A stretch of 23,874 nucleotides of DNA from a virus: the IMG/VR virus record IMGVR_UViG_3300020185_000263, positions 1-23,874 of that record. One strand, given 5' to 3'. The notes beneath the pieces were generated by a model, which had not been told where the DNA came from, ran no database searches, and saw only the letters and a program-made list of their open reading frames with translations. The first letter of the stretch is position 1. Each line of letters starts with the position of its first letter. Below, in pieces: positions 1 through 6,111 of this stretch. The translations under genes were made by a program, and so were the position numbers.

Positions 1-2182
1 CCCACCTTCTTCCTGTTCTAAGATTACTAGAGTCGAATCGATCGCTGGCTCCAGGAGAACCCATTAACACTGATTGGTTGCTGGAGTTATTGACTACAGA
101 CGAACTGCTCGGCGCGTTGATGATTGGGTTGATCGCTTGCTGTGCTCTTTCTTCTTGTTGAACTAAAGTTGTTGCATTTTCTGTCTTCATATCAGATAAT
201 GCTTCTCCTCTGCGGGTTTCCTCTACTCCAGGAGTCTCAATTACAACGTCTGATGAGGTGGGTGTAGAAGTATTTAATACGCTAGAACTCGTCGACGGTG
301 TACCAAATATATTTTGGAACGCCTTAGATGATTTTACTGGTGTGAGCCCAGAATTTCCTGATGTTACTGGATTAAGTCCAGAATTTCCTGATGTTACTGG
401 TGTAAGCCCAGCACCTAATTCTTGCGGGAATAGCTGGGTCACAAGCGCCCCCTGTTTTGCTTCTGGTGGTGCTGCATCAGAACTTGTTTCTGGTGGTTCT
501 GCTTCAGCAGTTATCTCACCTGTCTTGGGGTCCATTCCTGCATACTCATAAACAGAATCTGGCACTGCCTTAGCGATTAGATTTCCAGTAGAATACCACG
601 GAGCACTAGTATCAGGTGTAGGAAGAACCATCTGCAACACTTTCTTATAGAACCCATGAAGGGCGGACGAAACATCACCTAGAACATCCCCTAATCCCTT
701 TTCACCAGTGAATATGTCTTTAACATAATCAAAGGTCGCGGTTATAAAATCCCAAATTCCATTGTAAACACTTTGGAACAATTCTTTAAATGAAAAACTG
801 TCCAGCGCAGCTGCTTCGTCTTCTGCGCCAAGCAATGATAAAATACTGCTTACGGCGCTCTTCAGAAGATCGTACGGTGCCGCTACTATTGAACCAATCA
901 AATCAACAACAGAAGGTATTTGACCCTCGTCAAACCCGAAGTATGATATCAAAGAATCGACGGTGTCTCCGATGACGTCGAACAACGCTCCAGTTATCTT
1001 AGTGAAGGACTCGGTAAAGGAGAATCCTGATATCGCAGCTGCTGATTCATCAAATCCGAGTTTACCCGCAACCCAAGCGACCGCATCTTTAACTAGGTCG
1101 AGAGGTTTCGTGATTAATGATGTAAAGAATCCGTTGATTGCACCTTCAAGACCGCCTAGGATCCCACCTTCAGCGTACCCGTCGATCGCACCCTTAATAG
1201 TATCAAACAATGTCATAATAATAACTAACGGTGCGAAGATTTTACCAACTACACCAGCAACTTTGGCAACAGTAGCTCCAAACGTTTTTAAGTACCCGCC
1301 AATAGAACTGAACATTTTGCTGATTTGTCCGGCTGGACCAGAGAGCATACCTTTAATTGTTTTGGTTGCGTCGACGAAGGGCTTCGCCAGCGCTTTAATT
1401 CTTTCTCCCACATTAGTCAACGCTTTGAATAACGCGTTCTCTTTGGCTAGTGCAGAAATTCTAGCTCCAATATCAACAAAGAAAGTTTTAATTGTAGTGA
1501 TGAATGCTTTAATAGAAGTGCCGATCGAAGCCACTCTAGATTTCAAACTCGACTTCAGTTTTGAAAGATCTGGACCAAGGGCTTTAAATAACGCTTCTGC
1601 TGCTTTAATCTGACCGATTACCAATCCACCAAGAGTGCCTACTGCAGTTGCAATTGCAGTCCCGAAAGCGGTAATGATACCACCAAATCCCAAAAGGTCT
1701 CCTAAGCCCCAACTATCATCTTGGCCAGCTGGTGCTTGTTGGTTGGGTCCAGGAACCTTAACGTCTTCGCTGTCCTTTGCTCTTAATCGCGCCATGGCAG
1801 CTTCGTCCATGAAAGCGTCAAACTTTTTGTTCAACTGCATCAATTGATCAACAACTAGGGCTAGAAGTTTTTCACTGGCAGCTTCCACGCTCATTTCCGG
1901 TGCAGATAGCCTAGATTCATCAAGAGCGAATACCGCTCCGCCCTCTGCAGATTTGAGTTGTACCTGAGCTTGCCCCTTTGTGCCAGCATTCATTTCTGAA
2001 CTGGATTGAAGAACTTCTCCTGATTTGGTTTCGCCTTTAGCGTTAACATACTGGACAACATCCCCTGCCACCGGAGCAAAGGCTTCCTCTGCGCCCTGTC
2101 TGAGCGCAGCTAAAATTCCTTCGAACCTAGAACTATCCAGTTCTATTGACGGCTCGGATGATTGTCCTGTTATGTCTACCAT
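1..2182 (-). CDS. Tape-measure-like tail/baseplate hub protein (partial, C-terminus off the left edge)
   Basis: This frame is open from an ATG at 2182 to the window edge, giving at least 727 residues with no in-frame stop in the stretches I checked. Residues 1-140 are mixed alpha/charged. Residues about 160-190 (Gly/Ala-rich) and about 309-327 (VIIMTLF core) are hydrophobic and could span a membrane, followed by a Gly-rich stretch at about 335-360. The visible C-terminal part is Ser/Thr/Pro-rich and contains a short 10-residue tandem repeat. Alternating hydrophobic and amphipathic helices, great length, and a place directly after gp26 and its partner ORF are what a tail tape measure protein (functional counterpart of T4 gp29 or lambda H) shows; the family role is to set tube length and later enter the host envelope. 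The start follows the upstream stop TAA with no gap. I do not see residue-level proof of homology to gp29, so the role is inferred from context and composition. Confidence 0.65.
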   Translation of the reverse strand, partial: MVDITGQSSEPSIELDSSRFEGILAALRQGAEEAFAPVAGDVVQYVNAKGETKSGEVLQSSSEMNAGTKGQAQVQLKSAEGGAVFALDESRLSAPEMSVEAASEKLLALVVDQLMQLNKKFDAFMDEAAMARLRAKDSEDVKVPGPNQQAPAGQDDSWGLGDLLGFGGIITAFGTAIATAVGTLGGLVIGQIKAAEALFKALGPDLSKLKSSLKSRVASIGTSIKAFITTIKTFFVDIGARISALAKENALFKALTNVGERIKALAKPFVDATKTIKGMLSGPAGQISKMFSSIGGYLKTFGATVAKVAGVVGKIFAPLVIIMTLFDTIKGAIDGYAEGGILGGLEGAINGFFTSLITKPLDLVKDAVAWVAGKLGFDESAAAISGFSFTESFTKITGALFDVIGDTVDSLISYFGFDEGQIPSVVDLIGSIVAAPYDLLKSAVSSILSLLGAEDEAAALDSFSFKELFQSVYNGIWDFITATFDYVKDIFTGEKGLGDVLGDVSSALHGFYKKVLQMVLPTPDTSAPWYSTGNLIAKAVPDSVYEYAGMDPKTGEITAEAEPPETSSDAAPPEAKQGALVTQLFPQELGAGLTPVTSGNSGLNPVTSGNSGLTPVKSSKAFQNIFGTPSTSSSVLNTSTPTSSDVVIETPGVEETRRGEALSDMKTENATTLVQQEERAQQAINPIINAPSSSSVVNNSSNQSVLMGSPGASDRFDSSNLRTGRRW
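331..410. repeat. 30-bp tandem repeat inside the tape-measure-like gene
   Basis: A 23-base unit starting CCAGAATTTCCTGATG occurs at 348-370 and again at 378-400, a 30-bp period, with partial copies on both sides (332-347 and 401-410). On the coding (minus) strand it gives a 10-residue repeat of the type G-L-T/N-P-V-T-S-G-N-S. It lies in the low-complexity C-terminal linker, where copy number may vary between relatives. Confidence 0.85.
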
Positions 2183-2425
2183 TTATGTTCTCTTTTGTTC
2201 TCTTAGCTGATTTTCTTCCTTCACTCTTTCAATCAATAATGTAATATAAATTTCCCTCTCCCAAGGCATCATCATTTCCAACTCTGTTAGTGAATAGTGG
2301 TGACTCTTCATTAACTCAAAGTTTGTTCTGTAATGATTCACCAAACTATCATGGGAGAGGCATATTAGAAAAAATTCTGCATTCCCTCCAAGGTAATCAA
2401 GTTGTCTTTCTGGCAGCTTTCGCAC
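2183..2425 (-). CDS. Small ORF overlapping gp26 in the -1 frame; probable frameshift-expressed C-terminal extension of gp26 (tail assembly chaperone)
   Basis: The ORF is 80 residues if begun at the GTG at 2425, but no Shine-Dalgarno sequence precedes that GTG and it lies inside gp26. The meaningful part is the last 61 residues, after the gp26 stop: a helix-rich segment with the motif MMPWEREIYI followed by an amphipathic charged tail. A Pro-Trp motif before a helix recalls the C-terminal part of siphophage GT-type chaperones; in T4-like annotation this position is sometimes called gp51, which I cannot confirm, since T4 gp51 is far longer. It ends with TAA directly before the ATG of the tape-measure-like gene. 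The -1 relation to gp26, the slippery site at the junction and the lack of a good start suggest it is made mainly as a gp26 fusion. Independent initiation at an internal ATG is the alternative. Confidence 0.75.
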   Translation of the reverse strand: MRKLPERQLDYLGGNAEFFLICLSHDSLVNHYRTNFELMKSHHYSLTELEMMMPWEREIYITLLIERVKEENQLREQKRT

Positions 2426-3069
2426 GCGAAGGCAACATTGTGTTGTAACTTTGGTATAGTTGAGATGAACTCAGCTATGCCTTGAAACTGTTGTGTCGTC
2501 ATCGAGTCTAAGAAATTCGATAACTGTTCTGTTGACACGTCTGTGGCGTCAATTCTTTCTTCACCATGAATGATGCTATCGATACAGCTACCCGCTAAAT
2601 CAAACGCGGTCGAAGCTTTATCTGCGTCTTCTAAATCGTACTGAATGATTTTAGAATATGATGGATACTTGAGTTCTATAGAAATGTCGTCACCCAATTT
2701 GACCCGTCGTTCGACCAGAGGAACGTCAACCGCCAACTCGTCTAAAGGAATGTTAACTTCATTTTTATGTTCGCAGCTCGTGCATCCGACTAAGATCGTG
2801 CTGTTCTCACCAGAAGATTTTGCTCGAATTTGCGTAAACATATATTCTACATCAAACGTTGTCAAATCGTTTGGTCGAATTGTTTCGTCCACACAAGAAA
2901 TAATGGTATCGACGACAGCATTTAACGCAGACTTCACGTCCTTTGTTTCGAGCGCCATCAATAAGACCTTTTCCTCTCGTACGAGATATGGCCTAAACTT
3001 TATTTCCTTTCCAGAAGAAGGAATCCGTAAACTATATTTCGGACTACTGTTTAACTGTGGTAATGACAT
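2365..3069 (-). CDS. gp26: Baseplate hub / tail assembly protein gp26 (T4_baseplate family)
   Basis: This 234-residue protein resembles T4 gp26 (about 208 residues) and its marine T4-like relatives. Diagnostic parts are the N-terminal block (KYSLRIPSSGKEIKFRPYLV) followed by an EEK-L-L-M-A helix, and a C-terminus ending in FACESCQ then LEGMQNFF. Two CxxC pairs, C96/C99 and C216/C219, could bind a metal together. I chose the ATG at 3069 because GGAG lies 9 nt upstream; an in-frame TTG at 3084 would add five residues and lacks such a site. T4 gp26 is needed for hub assembly and its exact role is unclear. Position between a tube-fold gene and a tape-measure-like gene, plus the slippery site at its stop, fits a tail assembly chaperone like lambda G. 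Confidence 0.85.
   Translation of the reverse strand: MSLPQLNSSPKYSLRIPSSGKEIKFRPYLVREEKVLLMALETKDVKSALNAVVDTIISCVDETIRPNDLTTFDVEYMFTQIRAKSSGENSTILVGCTSCEHKNEVNIPLDELAVDVPLVERRVKLGDDISIELKYPSYSKIIQYDLEDADKASTAFDLAGSCIDSIIHGEERIDATDVSTEQLSNFLDSMTTQQFQGIAEFISTIPKLQHNVAFACESCQKDNLITLEGMQNFF
2368..2374 (-). other. Slippery heptamer T TTT TTC for -1 ribosomal frameshifting
   Basis: On the minus strand the last codons of gp26 are CAG AAT TTT TTC TAA. The phase is X XXY YYZ with X and Y = T and Z = C, so both the P-site and A-site tRNAs can re-pair after a -1 slip. The gp26 stop codon is the next codon, and the -1 frame continues open for 61 codons. A weak 5-bp inverted repeat (ATGAT/ATCAT) lies about 14 nt further on. 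Confidence 0.75.
2384..2389 (-). promoter_or_regulatory. Internal Shine-Dalgarno-like element (GGAGGG) upstream of the slippery site
   Basis: GGAGGG on the minus strand lies 9 nt upstream of the T TTT TTC heptamer, within the gp26 coding sequence and with no sensibly spaced start codon that leads to a useful ORF. In Escherichia coli dnaX an internal Shine-Dalgarno about 10 nt upstream of the slippery site stimulates -1 frameshifting. The spacing here is nearly the same, so I read it as a frameshift stimulator. Confidence 0.65.
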
Positions 3070-3113
3070 TATATTGATCTCCAAGGGTTCATTTCGATAA
3101 ATTATATATTGAG

Positions 3114-3806
3114 TTAGTTAGCCACGATTTCGGGCTTGTACTTACTGGTGTCATAAAATTCACCTTTCCAGTTTCGGTAAGTAAAAGTTACATTCACTTC
3201 CATTAATTCATTTTGTTCTCCTGTTAGATTAATTGCGCCCATTGCAACAGGATACGCTTCTATTAGAGAACAAGTGTATATCAATTCGTCTGGCGTCACG
3301 ATATCCAGATCTATTTCGGCGTCCCTTAGATTGATCGGTCCAATCTTCGGTAAAACATTTCTAATTGCGCTTGGTATTTTACGAAGAGCAGTCAATTGTT
3401 TATTGTATAAAGGAAACGATTTACCTTTCCTAAACACATCAATTTTGATATCCCGCACATACTCATTATAATATCCGATTTCGTATGTCTCTTGGTTTAC
3501 TGTGCTTTCGATCCATTCTTCAAAATATTTTCGCACTTTCATATCGTTTAACACGTAGAACGACATACTGACATCTTCGATAGCGTAACCGTTAGCGATG
3601 TTTTCTTTATTGATACCGATCTGCCTCTGCGTCGTCATCATCGTCTTTCCAGGTAACGCCGTAGCCTTACACAACAAATTCATCGCGCTGGCAGTTTCAC
3701 CACCACCCTCATTAATAATAGGCAATGATACTCTGTACATATTGGTTTGCGCTAAACCTTGTCCCTGAGCAACAGTAGCTTGAAAATCTTCTATTTTAAA
3801 AGTCAC
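3114..3806 (-). CDS. Tail-tube-fold protein (gp54 / gp19-type, tube initiator or tube)
   Basis: The 230-residue product has the hallmarks of the T4 tube protein fold: an N-terminal Q-G-x-G-L-A-x-x-N-M-Y-R-V-S-L-P segment (about 14-29), LLCKATALPGKTM (about 44-56), a central beta/helix block (VSMSFYVLNDMKVRKYFEEW) and a late segment ending VTFTYRNW that matches the last tube strands. gp19 is 163 residues and gp54 320, so length does not decide between them. Because the T4 tube gene normally sits by the sheath gene, and gp48 is encoded across the divergent spacer, a baseplate-proximal tube initiator like gp54 is more likely. The start is a GTG at 3806 overlapping the TAG of the previous gene by one base, with AAGGA 10 nt upstream. 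It lies 45 bases before gp26 in the same transcription unit. Confidence 0.75.
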   Translation of the reverse strand: MTFKIEDFQATVAQGQGLAQTNMYRVSLPIINEGGGETASAMNLLCKATALPGKTMMTTQRQIGINKENIANGYAIEDVSMSFYVLNDMKVRKYFEEWIESTVNQETYEIGYYNEYVRDIKIDVFRKGKSFPLYNKQLTALRKIPSAIRNVLPKIGPINLRDAEIDLDIVTPDELIYTCSLIEAYPVAMGAINLTGEQNELMEVNVTFTYRNWKGEFYDTSKYKPEIVAN

Positions 3807-4390
3807 TATATCATTTTCCTTGAATCTGCGTATACTTTATTGGCGCTACCTTTTGCCCAGTCAGCTGTGGGTAAGAAAACTGCTATTTCATATTCTGGCG
3901 CACTTACCTTCGAGAACTGCCCCTTGACATGGTCAGTCAAGTAATGCTTAAAGCAAGGCGCGAAATATTTTAGCTTTGCTGTTCTCTTCAAAAGAGAATA
4001 AGACATTTTAAATTTTGTGGTTTCATTATACTTTTTGTTGTTCGTTATGTCTAATAGGGCGTCTAAAAACTTGGCGCGCAGAGTCGGGGGCAAGTAATGG
4101 AGGTTCAAACCATAGAACCCGCCCTCTGCTGGCCCGACAACAATAACCAATGGGAACTTATCATAGTAGGGTAGCGTATCTTTTGTTTTAGGATCATAGA
4201 AGAAATAGTACATATGTCCGACGATTTCACTGTTCGTTCTTTTTAGTTCGTCCTCTTTCATTAATGCTTCACGGTTGATCCCGCGCATCTTCTGCGCTTT
4301 CTTTCGGAACCATTCACGTGATTGTGCTGTACGAGGATTGATGCCGTTTCGAAAGGCGGCTAATTCTAAAGTTTTAAACAGATTAGACAT
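3806..4390 (-). CDS. Conserved virion-module protein of unknown function
   Basis: The 194-residue protein begins MSNLFKTLELAAFRNGINPR and continues with a basic helical region (about 20-50), then a segment containing MYYFFYDPKTK, LPYYDKFPLVIVV and GFYGLNLHYLPP (about 60-102). I recognise the pattern as common in marine T4-like late regions, but cannot name a function. There is no signal peptide or membrane segment. It sits next to a gp4-like gene; in T4 the neighbour of gene 4 is gene 2 (DNA end protector), so a gp2-like role is a guess from order only. The ATG at 4390 follows a late-promoter box by only six bases and has no clear ribosome binding site. Its stop overlaps the GTG of the tube-fold gene. 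Confidence 0.7.
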   Translation of the reverse strand: MSNLFKTLELAAFRNGINPRTAQSREWFRKKAQKMRGINREALMKEDELKRTNSEIVGHMYYFFYDPKTKDTLPYYDKFPLVIVVGPAEGGFYGLNLHYLPPTLRAKFLDALLDITNNKKYNETTKFKMSYSLLKRTAKLKYFAPCFKHYLTDHVKGQFSKVSAPEYEIAVFLPTADWAKGSANKVYADSRKMI

Positions 4391-4395
4391 GCAGG

Positions 4396-4410
4396 TTATT
4401 TATAATGATT
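4396..4410. repeat. 15-bp direct repeat, copy 1, flanking the tRNA gene
   Basis: TTATTTATAATGATT is identical to 4505-4519. The two copies are 109 bases apart and bracket the tRNA-Gly gene. Each contains a minus-strand TATAAATA box. Confidence 0.9.
4397..4404 (-). promoter_or_regulatory. T4-type late promoter box TATAAATA (proximal copy)
   Basis: The minus strand reads TATAAATA here, the T4 late -10 consensus and a match to the NATAAATA of marine T4-like phages. Expected initiation about six bases downstream (near 4391) falls at the ATG of the 194-residue gene (4390), so a transcript from it would be almost leaderless. It may instead be a recombination relic of the distal copy at 4506-4513. 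Confidence 0.5.
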
Positions 4411-4420
4411 ACCAGTAAAT

Positions 4421-4495
4421 TGGAGCGGGTAGGCAGATTCGAACTGCCATTTAAACGTTGGCAACGTCTGGTAATAACCATTATACGATACCCGC
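4421..4495 (-). tRNA. tRNA-Gly (anticodon GCC), CCA encoded
   Basis: The minus strand folds into a full cloverleaf: acceptor GCGGGTA with TACCCGC, a short D stem (GTA/TAC) with a GG-containing loop, anticodon stem AGACG/CGTTT with loop TTGCCAA (anticodon GCC), T stem GGCAG/CTGCC with loop TTCGAAT, discriminator T and an encoded 3' CCA. A U73 discriminator is usual for bacterial tRNA-Gly. It reads GGC and GGU codons, frequent in the Gly-rich structural genes here. It lies between the gp4-like gene and the 194-residue gene in the same orientation, so it would be cut from a late transcript. Confidence 0.95.
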
Positions 4496-4504
4496 CATAT
4501 GACT

Positions 4505-4519
4505 TTATTTATAATGATT
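4505..4519. repeat. 15-bp direct repeat, copy 2, flanking the tRNA gene
   Basis: This copy is identical to 4396-4410. It overlaps the last codons and stop of the gp4-like gene, so here the repeat is also coding sequence. Confidence 0.9.
4506..4513 (-). promoter_or_regulatory. T4-type late promoter box TATAAATA (distal copy, upstream of the tRNA)
   Basis: A perfect minus-strand TATAAATA overlaps the stop codon of the gp4-like gene. Initiation about six bases downstream (near 4500) would lie just ahead of the mature tRNA 5' end at 4495, so this box is well placed to drive the tRNA and the downstream leftward genes. Confidence 0.65.
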
Positions 4520-5018
4520 TTTTAGCTTTTCTTTTCTTGTATGGAGCCATGGGTTTGAGTTTCTTCATTGGCTTCGGTTGTTTGGGAAGAATACCCATCA
4601 ATCGCAATTCGATTTCGGTCCAAATCTCGAATCGCCACCCTTTATCCTTGCAGTATTCTGTCGCAGCTTCCCACTTATTCATATTCTTAACATACGTCAG
4701 CGCTTCGGTGATTAGCTTCTTCGTTTTACGAGTACCTGACGGCGGCTTGGTCTCTTTGTTTGGCTTCACTTCAATCAAGCTGGTCTTTCCTGTGTTCCAA
4801 GTGACGACGAAGTCTGGGAAGTATCTGTGATGTCGGTGATCCGCGTCATATAAGTAAGGTATGACGATTTCCTCGCTAGACCAAGAAACCACTTCTGGCG
4901 ATTTATCGAAATATAACATACAATATTTTTCCCAGCCACTCCTATAGACAACCTTGTCTGGATCGCCTTTGTACTTCTCTTTGTTCTTTACTTTGTATAT
5001 TCCCTGATATGTCTTCAT
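4509..5018 (-). CDS. gp4: Head completion protein, gp4-like (TnsA-type nuclease fold)
   Basis: The 169-residue protein is close in length to T4 gp4/gp50 (about 150). It has YRSGWEKYCMLYFDKSPEVV (about 25-44), WSSEEIVIPY (about 46-55), then YFPDFVV and SLIEVKPNKETKPP (about 66-90). The D and E-x-K of the PDF...EVK pair are the metal-binding residues of the restriction-endonuclease-like fold shared with TnsA N-terminal domains. The C-terminal tail is strongly basic (KKLKPMAPYKKRKAKK), which suits DNA contact. In T4 this protein finishes the DNA-filled head before tail joining. It is the first gene of the leftward unit, 31 bases from a late-promoter box. Confidence 0.85.
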   Translation of the reverse strand: MKTYQGIYKVKNKEKYKGDPDKVVYRSGWEKYCMLYFDKSPEVVSWSSEEIVIPYLYDADHRHHRYFPDFVVTWNTGKTSLIEVKPNKETKPPSGTRKTKKLITEALTYVKNMNKWEAATEYCKDKGWRFEIWTEIELRLMGILPKQPKPMKKLKPMAPYKKRKAKKSL

Positions 5019-5026
5019 GGTAACTC

Positions 5027-5034
5027 TATAAATA
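5027..5034 (+). promoter_or_regulatory. T4-type late promoter box TATAAATA for the rightward unit
   Basis: A perfect late consensus in the 50-base divergent spacer, preceded by CTC. Initiation would fall near 5040, leaving a leader of about 29 bases that contains AAGAGAAC before the ATG of gp48 at 5069. Confidence 0.8.
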
Positions 5035-5048
5035 GATTTAGTAATTTA

Positions 5049-5056
5049 TATTTATT
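5049..5056 (-). promoter_or_regulatory. T4-type late promoter box AATAAATA for the leftward unit
   Basis: The minus strand reads AATAAATA, which fits the marine T4-like form NATAAATA. Initiation would fall near 5043 and give a leader of about 25 bases before the gp4-like ATG at 5018. The two boxes face away from each other with their starts overlapping, so the two units probably compete for or share polymerase loading. Confidence 0.65.
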
Positions 5057-5068
5057 AAGAGAACGTTA

Positions 5069-6109
5069 ATGGCTGATTCAAAACCAAGTGAGACAGTAAC
5101 GTCGCAAAAAGACGTATCAAAAGGAAGTTACACATTTCCACTTAGAAACCGAGACGATTATAAAGGGAAAGTGACATTTAAAGTGGTTGAGGTCGAAAGA
5201 CTTACTGCAGGCGCTCTAGCAAACTTAGATTGGTTATCCGACCAAGAAAATGCAAACAGCAACGACAAGAGGAATGCTTCTACTGAGGAACCTACTGAGG
5301 ATCAAACACCAGAACAAAAAGAAGCAGAAATCGAACAAGCTAGAATCAGTAAGGAAAAACTTAAAAAGAAAGTTACCAACACCACTTGGGAAAACCCAAA
5401 CAAAGTAAAGAAATACGGTGGTCAAGTTAGTTTGTATATGCCACAACAACTTACTATCCGCGACGCGGTTCAATATGAAAACTTAAACCTGGGGACAATC
5501 GGCGCTGGAGTTGATGCTGGTATGAAAGGTGGTGGCAGCGCGCTTGGTTCTGCTGTTTCTGGAATGGCAGAAGGAATTAATTCTTTTATTGACTCATTCA
5601 GCAGCTCTTCGTTCGACACGCCTCTCGCCGGTCTAGCTGCTTCTAGAGCGGCTTCTAAATTCGGTGATCAGGTTGGCGGGGCAGTTCGCATGAACACGAG
5701 AACAACTATTAACCCGAACACAAGGTCACTATTCCAGTCAGTTGCTTTACGAGAAATGCCGTTCACGTTTAGACTGGTCGCGACATCGAAGGAAGAAGCA
5801 GAAGAAATTAAAAAAATTATCACCTTATTTCGTTCTGAACTATACCCTTCTAATATTCCTGGGAATATCGGCGACGCAGAAATTTCTATCGGTTACATAC
5901 TTCCGAATTTATTCGAAATTACTATGACGTACGACGACAAGCCTGTTGCCACACAGTTCCTCGATTCTTATCTGAGAGATGTGAGTGTTACATATAATCC
6001 TAATGGTGCTGCAATGCACGCTGACGGTAACTTTACTGAAGTTGAAATTGCTCTGACCTTTATTGAGTCAAAGACTCTTGTCAGAGAAGACATAGAAAAA
6101 GGATATTAA
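5069..6109 (+). CDS. gp48: Baseplate tail-tube cap protein gp48
   Basis: The 346-residue protein is near T4 gp48 in length (364). The C-terminal half carries the diagnostic region: NPNTRSLFQSV, REMPFTFRLVATSKEEAEEI, a helix leading to FRSELYPS, then IGYILPNLFEITM and a final block ending VEIALTFIESK, as in tube-related folds. Residues about 55-115 are rich in Glu, Lys and Gln and likely disordered; about 145-185 is Gly/Ser-rich. In T4, gp48 binds the top of the hub and, with gp54, starts tube polymerisation. It is the first gene of the rightward unit and ends two bases before gp53. Confidence 0.85.
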   Translation: MADSKPSETVTSQKDVSKGSYTFPLRNRDDYKGKVTFKVVEVERLTAGALANLDWLSDQENANSNDKRNASTEEPTEDQTPEQKEAEIEQARISKEKLKKKVTNTTWENPNKVKKYGGQVSLYMPQQLTIRDAVQYENLNLGTIGAGVDAGMKGGGSALGSAVSGMAEGINSFIDSFSSSSFDTPLAGLAASRAASKFGDQVGGAVRMNTRTTINPNTRSLFQSVALREMPFTFRLVATSKEEAEEIKKIITLFRSELYPSNIPGNIGDAEISIGYILPNLFEITMTYDDKPVATQFLDSYLRDVSVTYNPNGAAMHADGNFTEVEIALTFIESKTLVREDIEKGY

Positions 6110-6111
6110 TT

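Larger units (their letters stand above)
2183..3069 (-). other. Predicted -1 frameshift product gp26-ORF fusion (about 295 residues)
   Basis: Reading gp26 from the ATG at 3069 through 234 codons to the phenylalanine codons at 2368-2373, then slipping back one base, continues into 61 further codons ending at 2183. The fusion keeps all of gp26, including both CxxC pairs, and adds the Pro-Trp motif helix. This is the same product logic as lambda G and GT. It is inferred from sequence only. Confidence 0.7.

Noticed and set aside
258-551. Plus-strand ORF with a visible 10-residue repeat
   Set aside because: The repeat is explained by the 30-bp tandem repeat within the minus-strand gene; no ribosome binding site or context supports a plus-strand gene.
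963-1613. 216-residue plus-strand ORF in the first 2 kb
   Set aside because: It lies opposite the continuous tape-measure-like frame on the minus strand, which has a sensible start, context and protein composition. The plus-strand product is a low-complexity mirror of it.
3069-3084. TTG start for gp26, five residues upstream
   Set aside because: The ATG at 3069 has GGAG at 9 nt, while the TTG overlaps that element and has none of its own.
2645-3100. 151-residue plus-strand ORF
   Set aside because: It is antisense to gp26, which is clearly recognised.
3090-3113. AT-rich spacer between the tube-fold gene and gp26 as a promoter
   Set aside because: The minus strand contains TATAATTTA-like sequence but no NATAAATA match, so I could not support a late promoter there.
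4405-4830. 141-residue plus-strand ORF
   Set aside because: It runs across the tRNA-Gly and the antisense of the gp4-like gene, so it is a shadow.
5019-5068. Terminator or attachment site in the divergent spacer
   Set aside because: There is no GC-rich hairpin with a T run and no repeat; late-promoter boxes explain the sequence.
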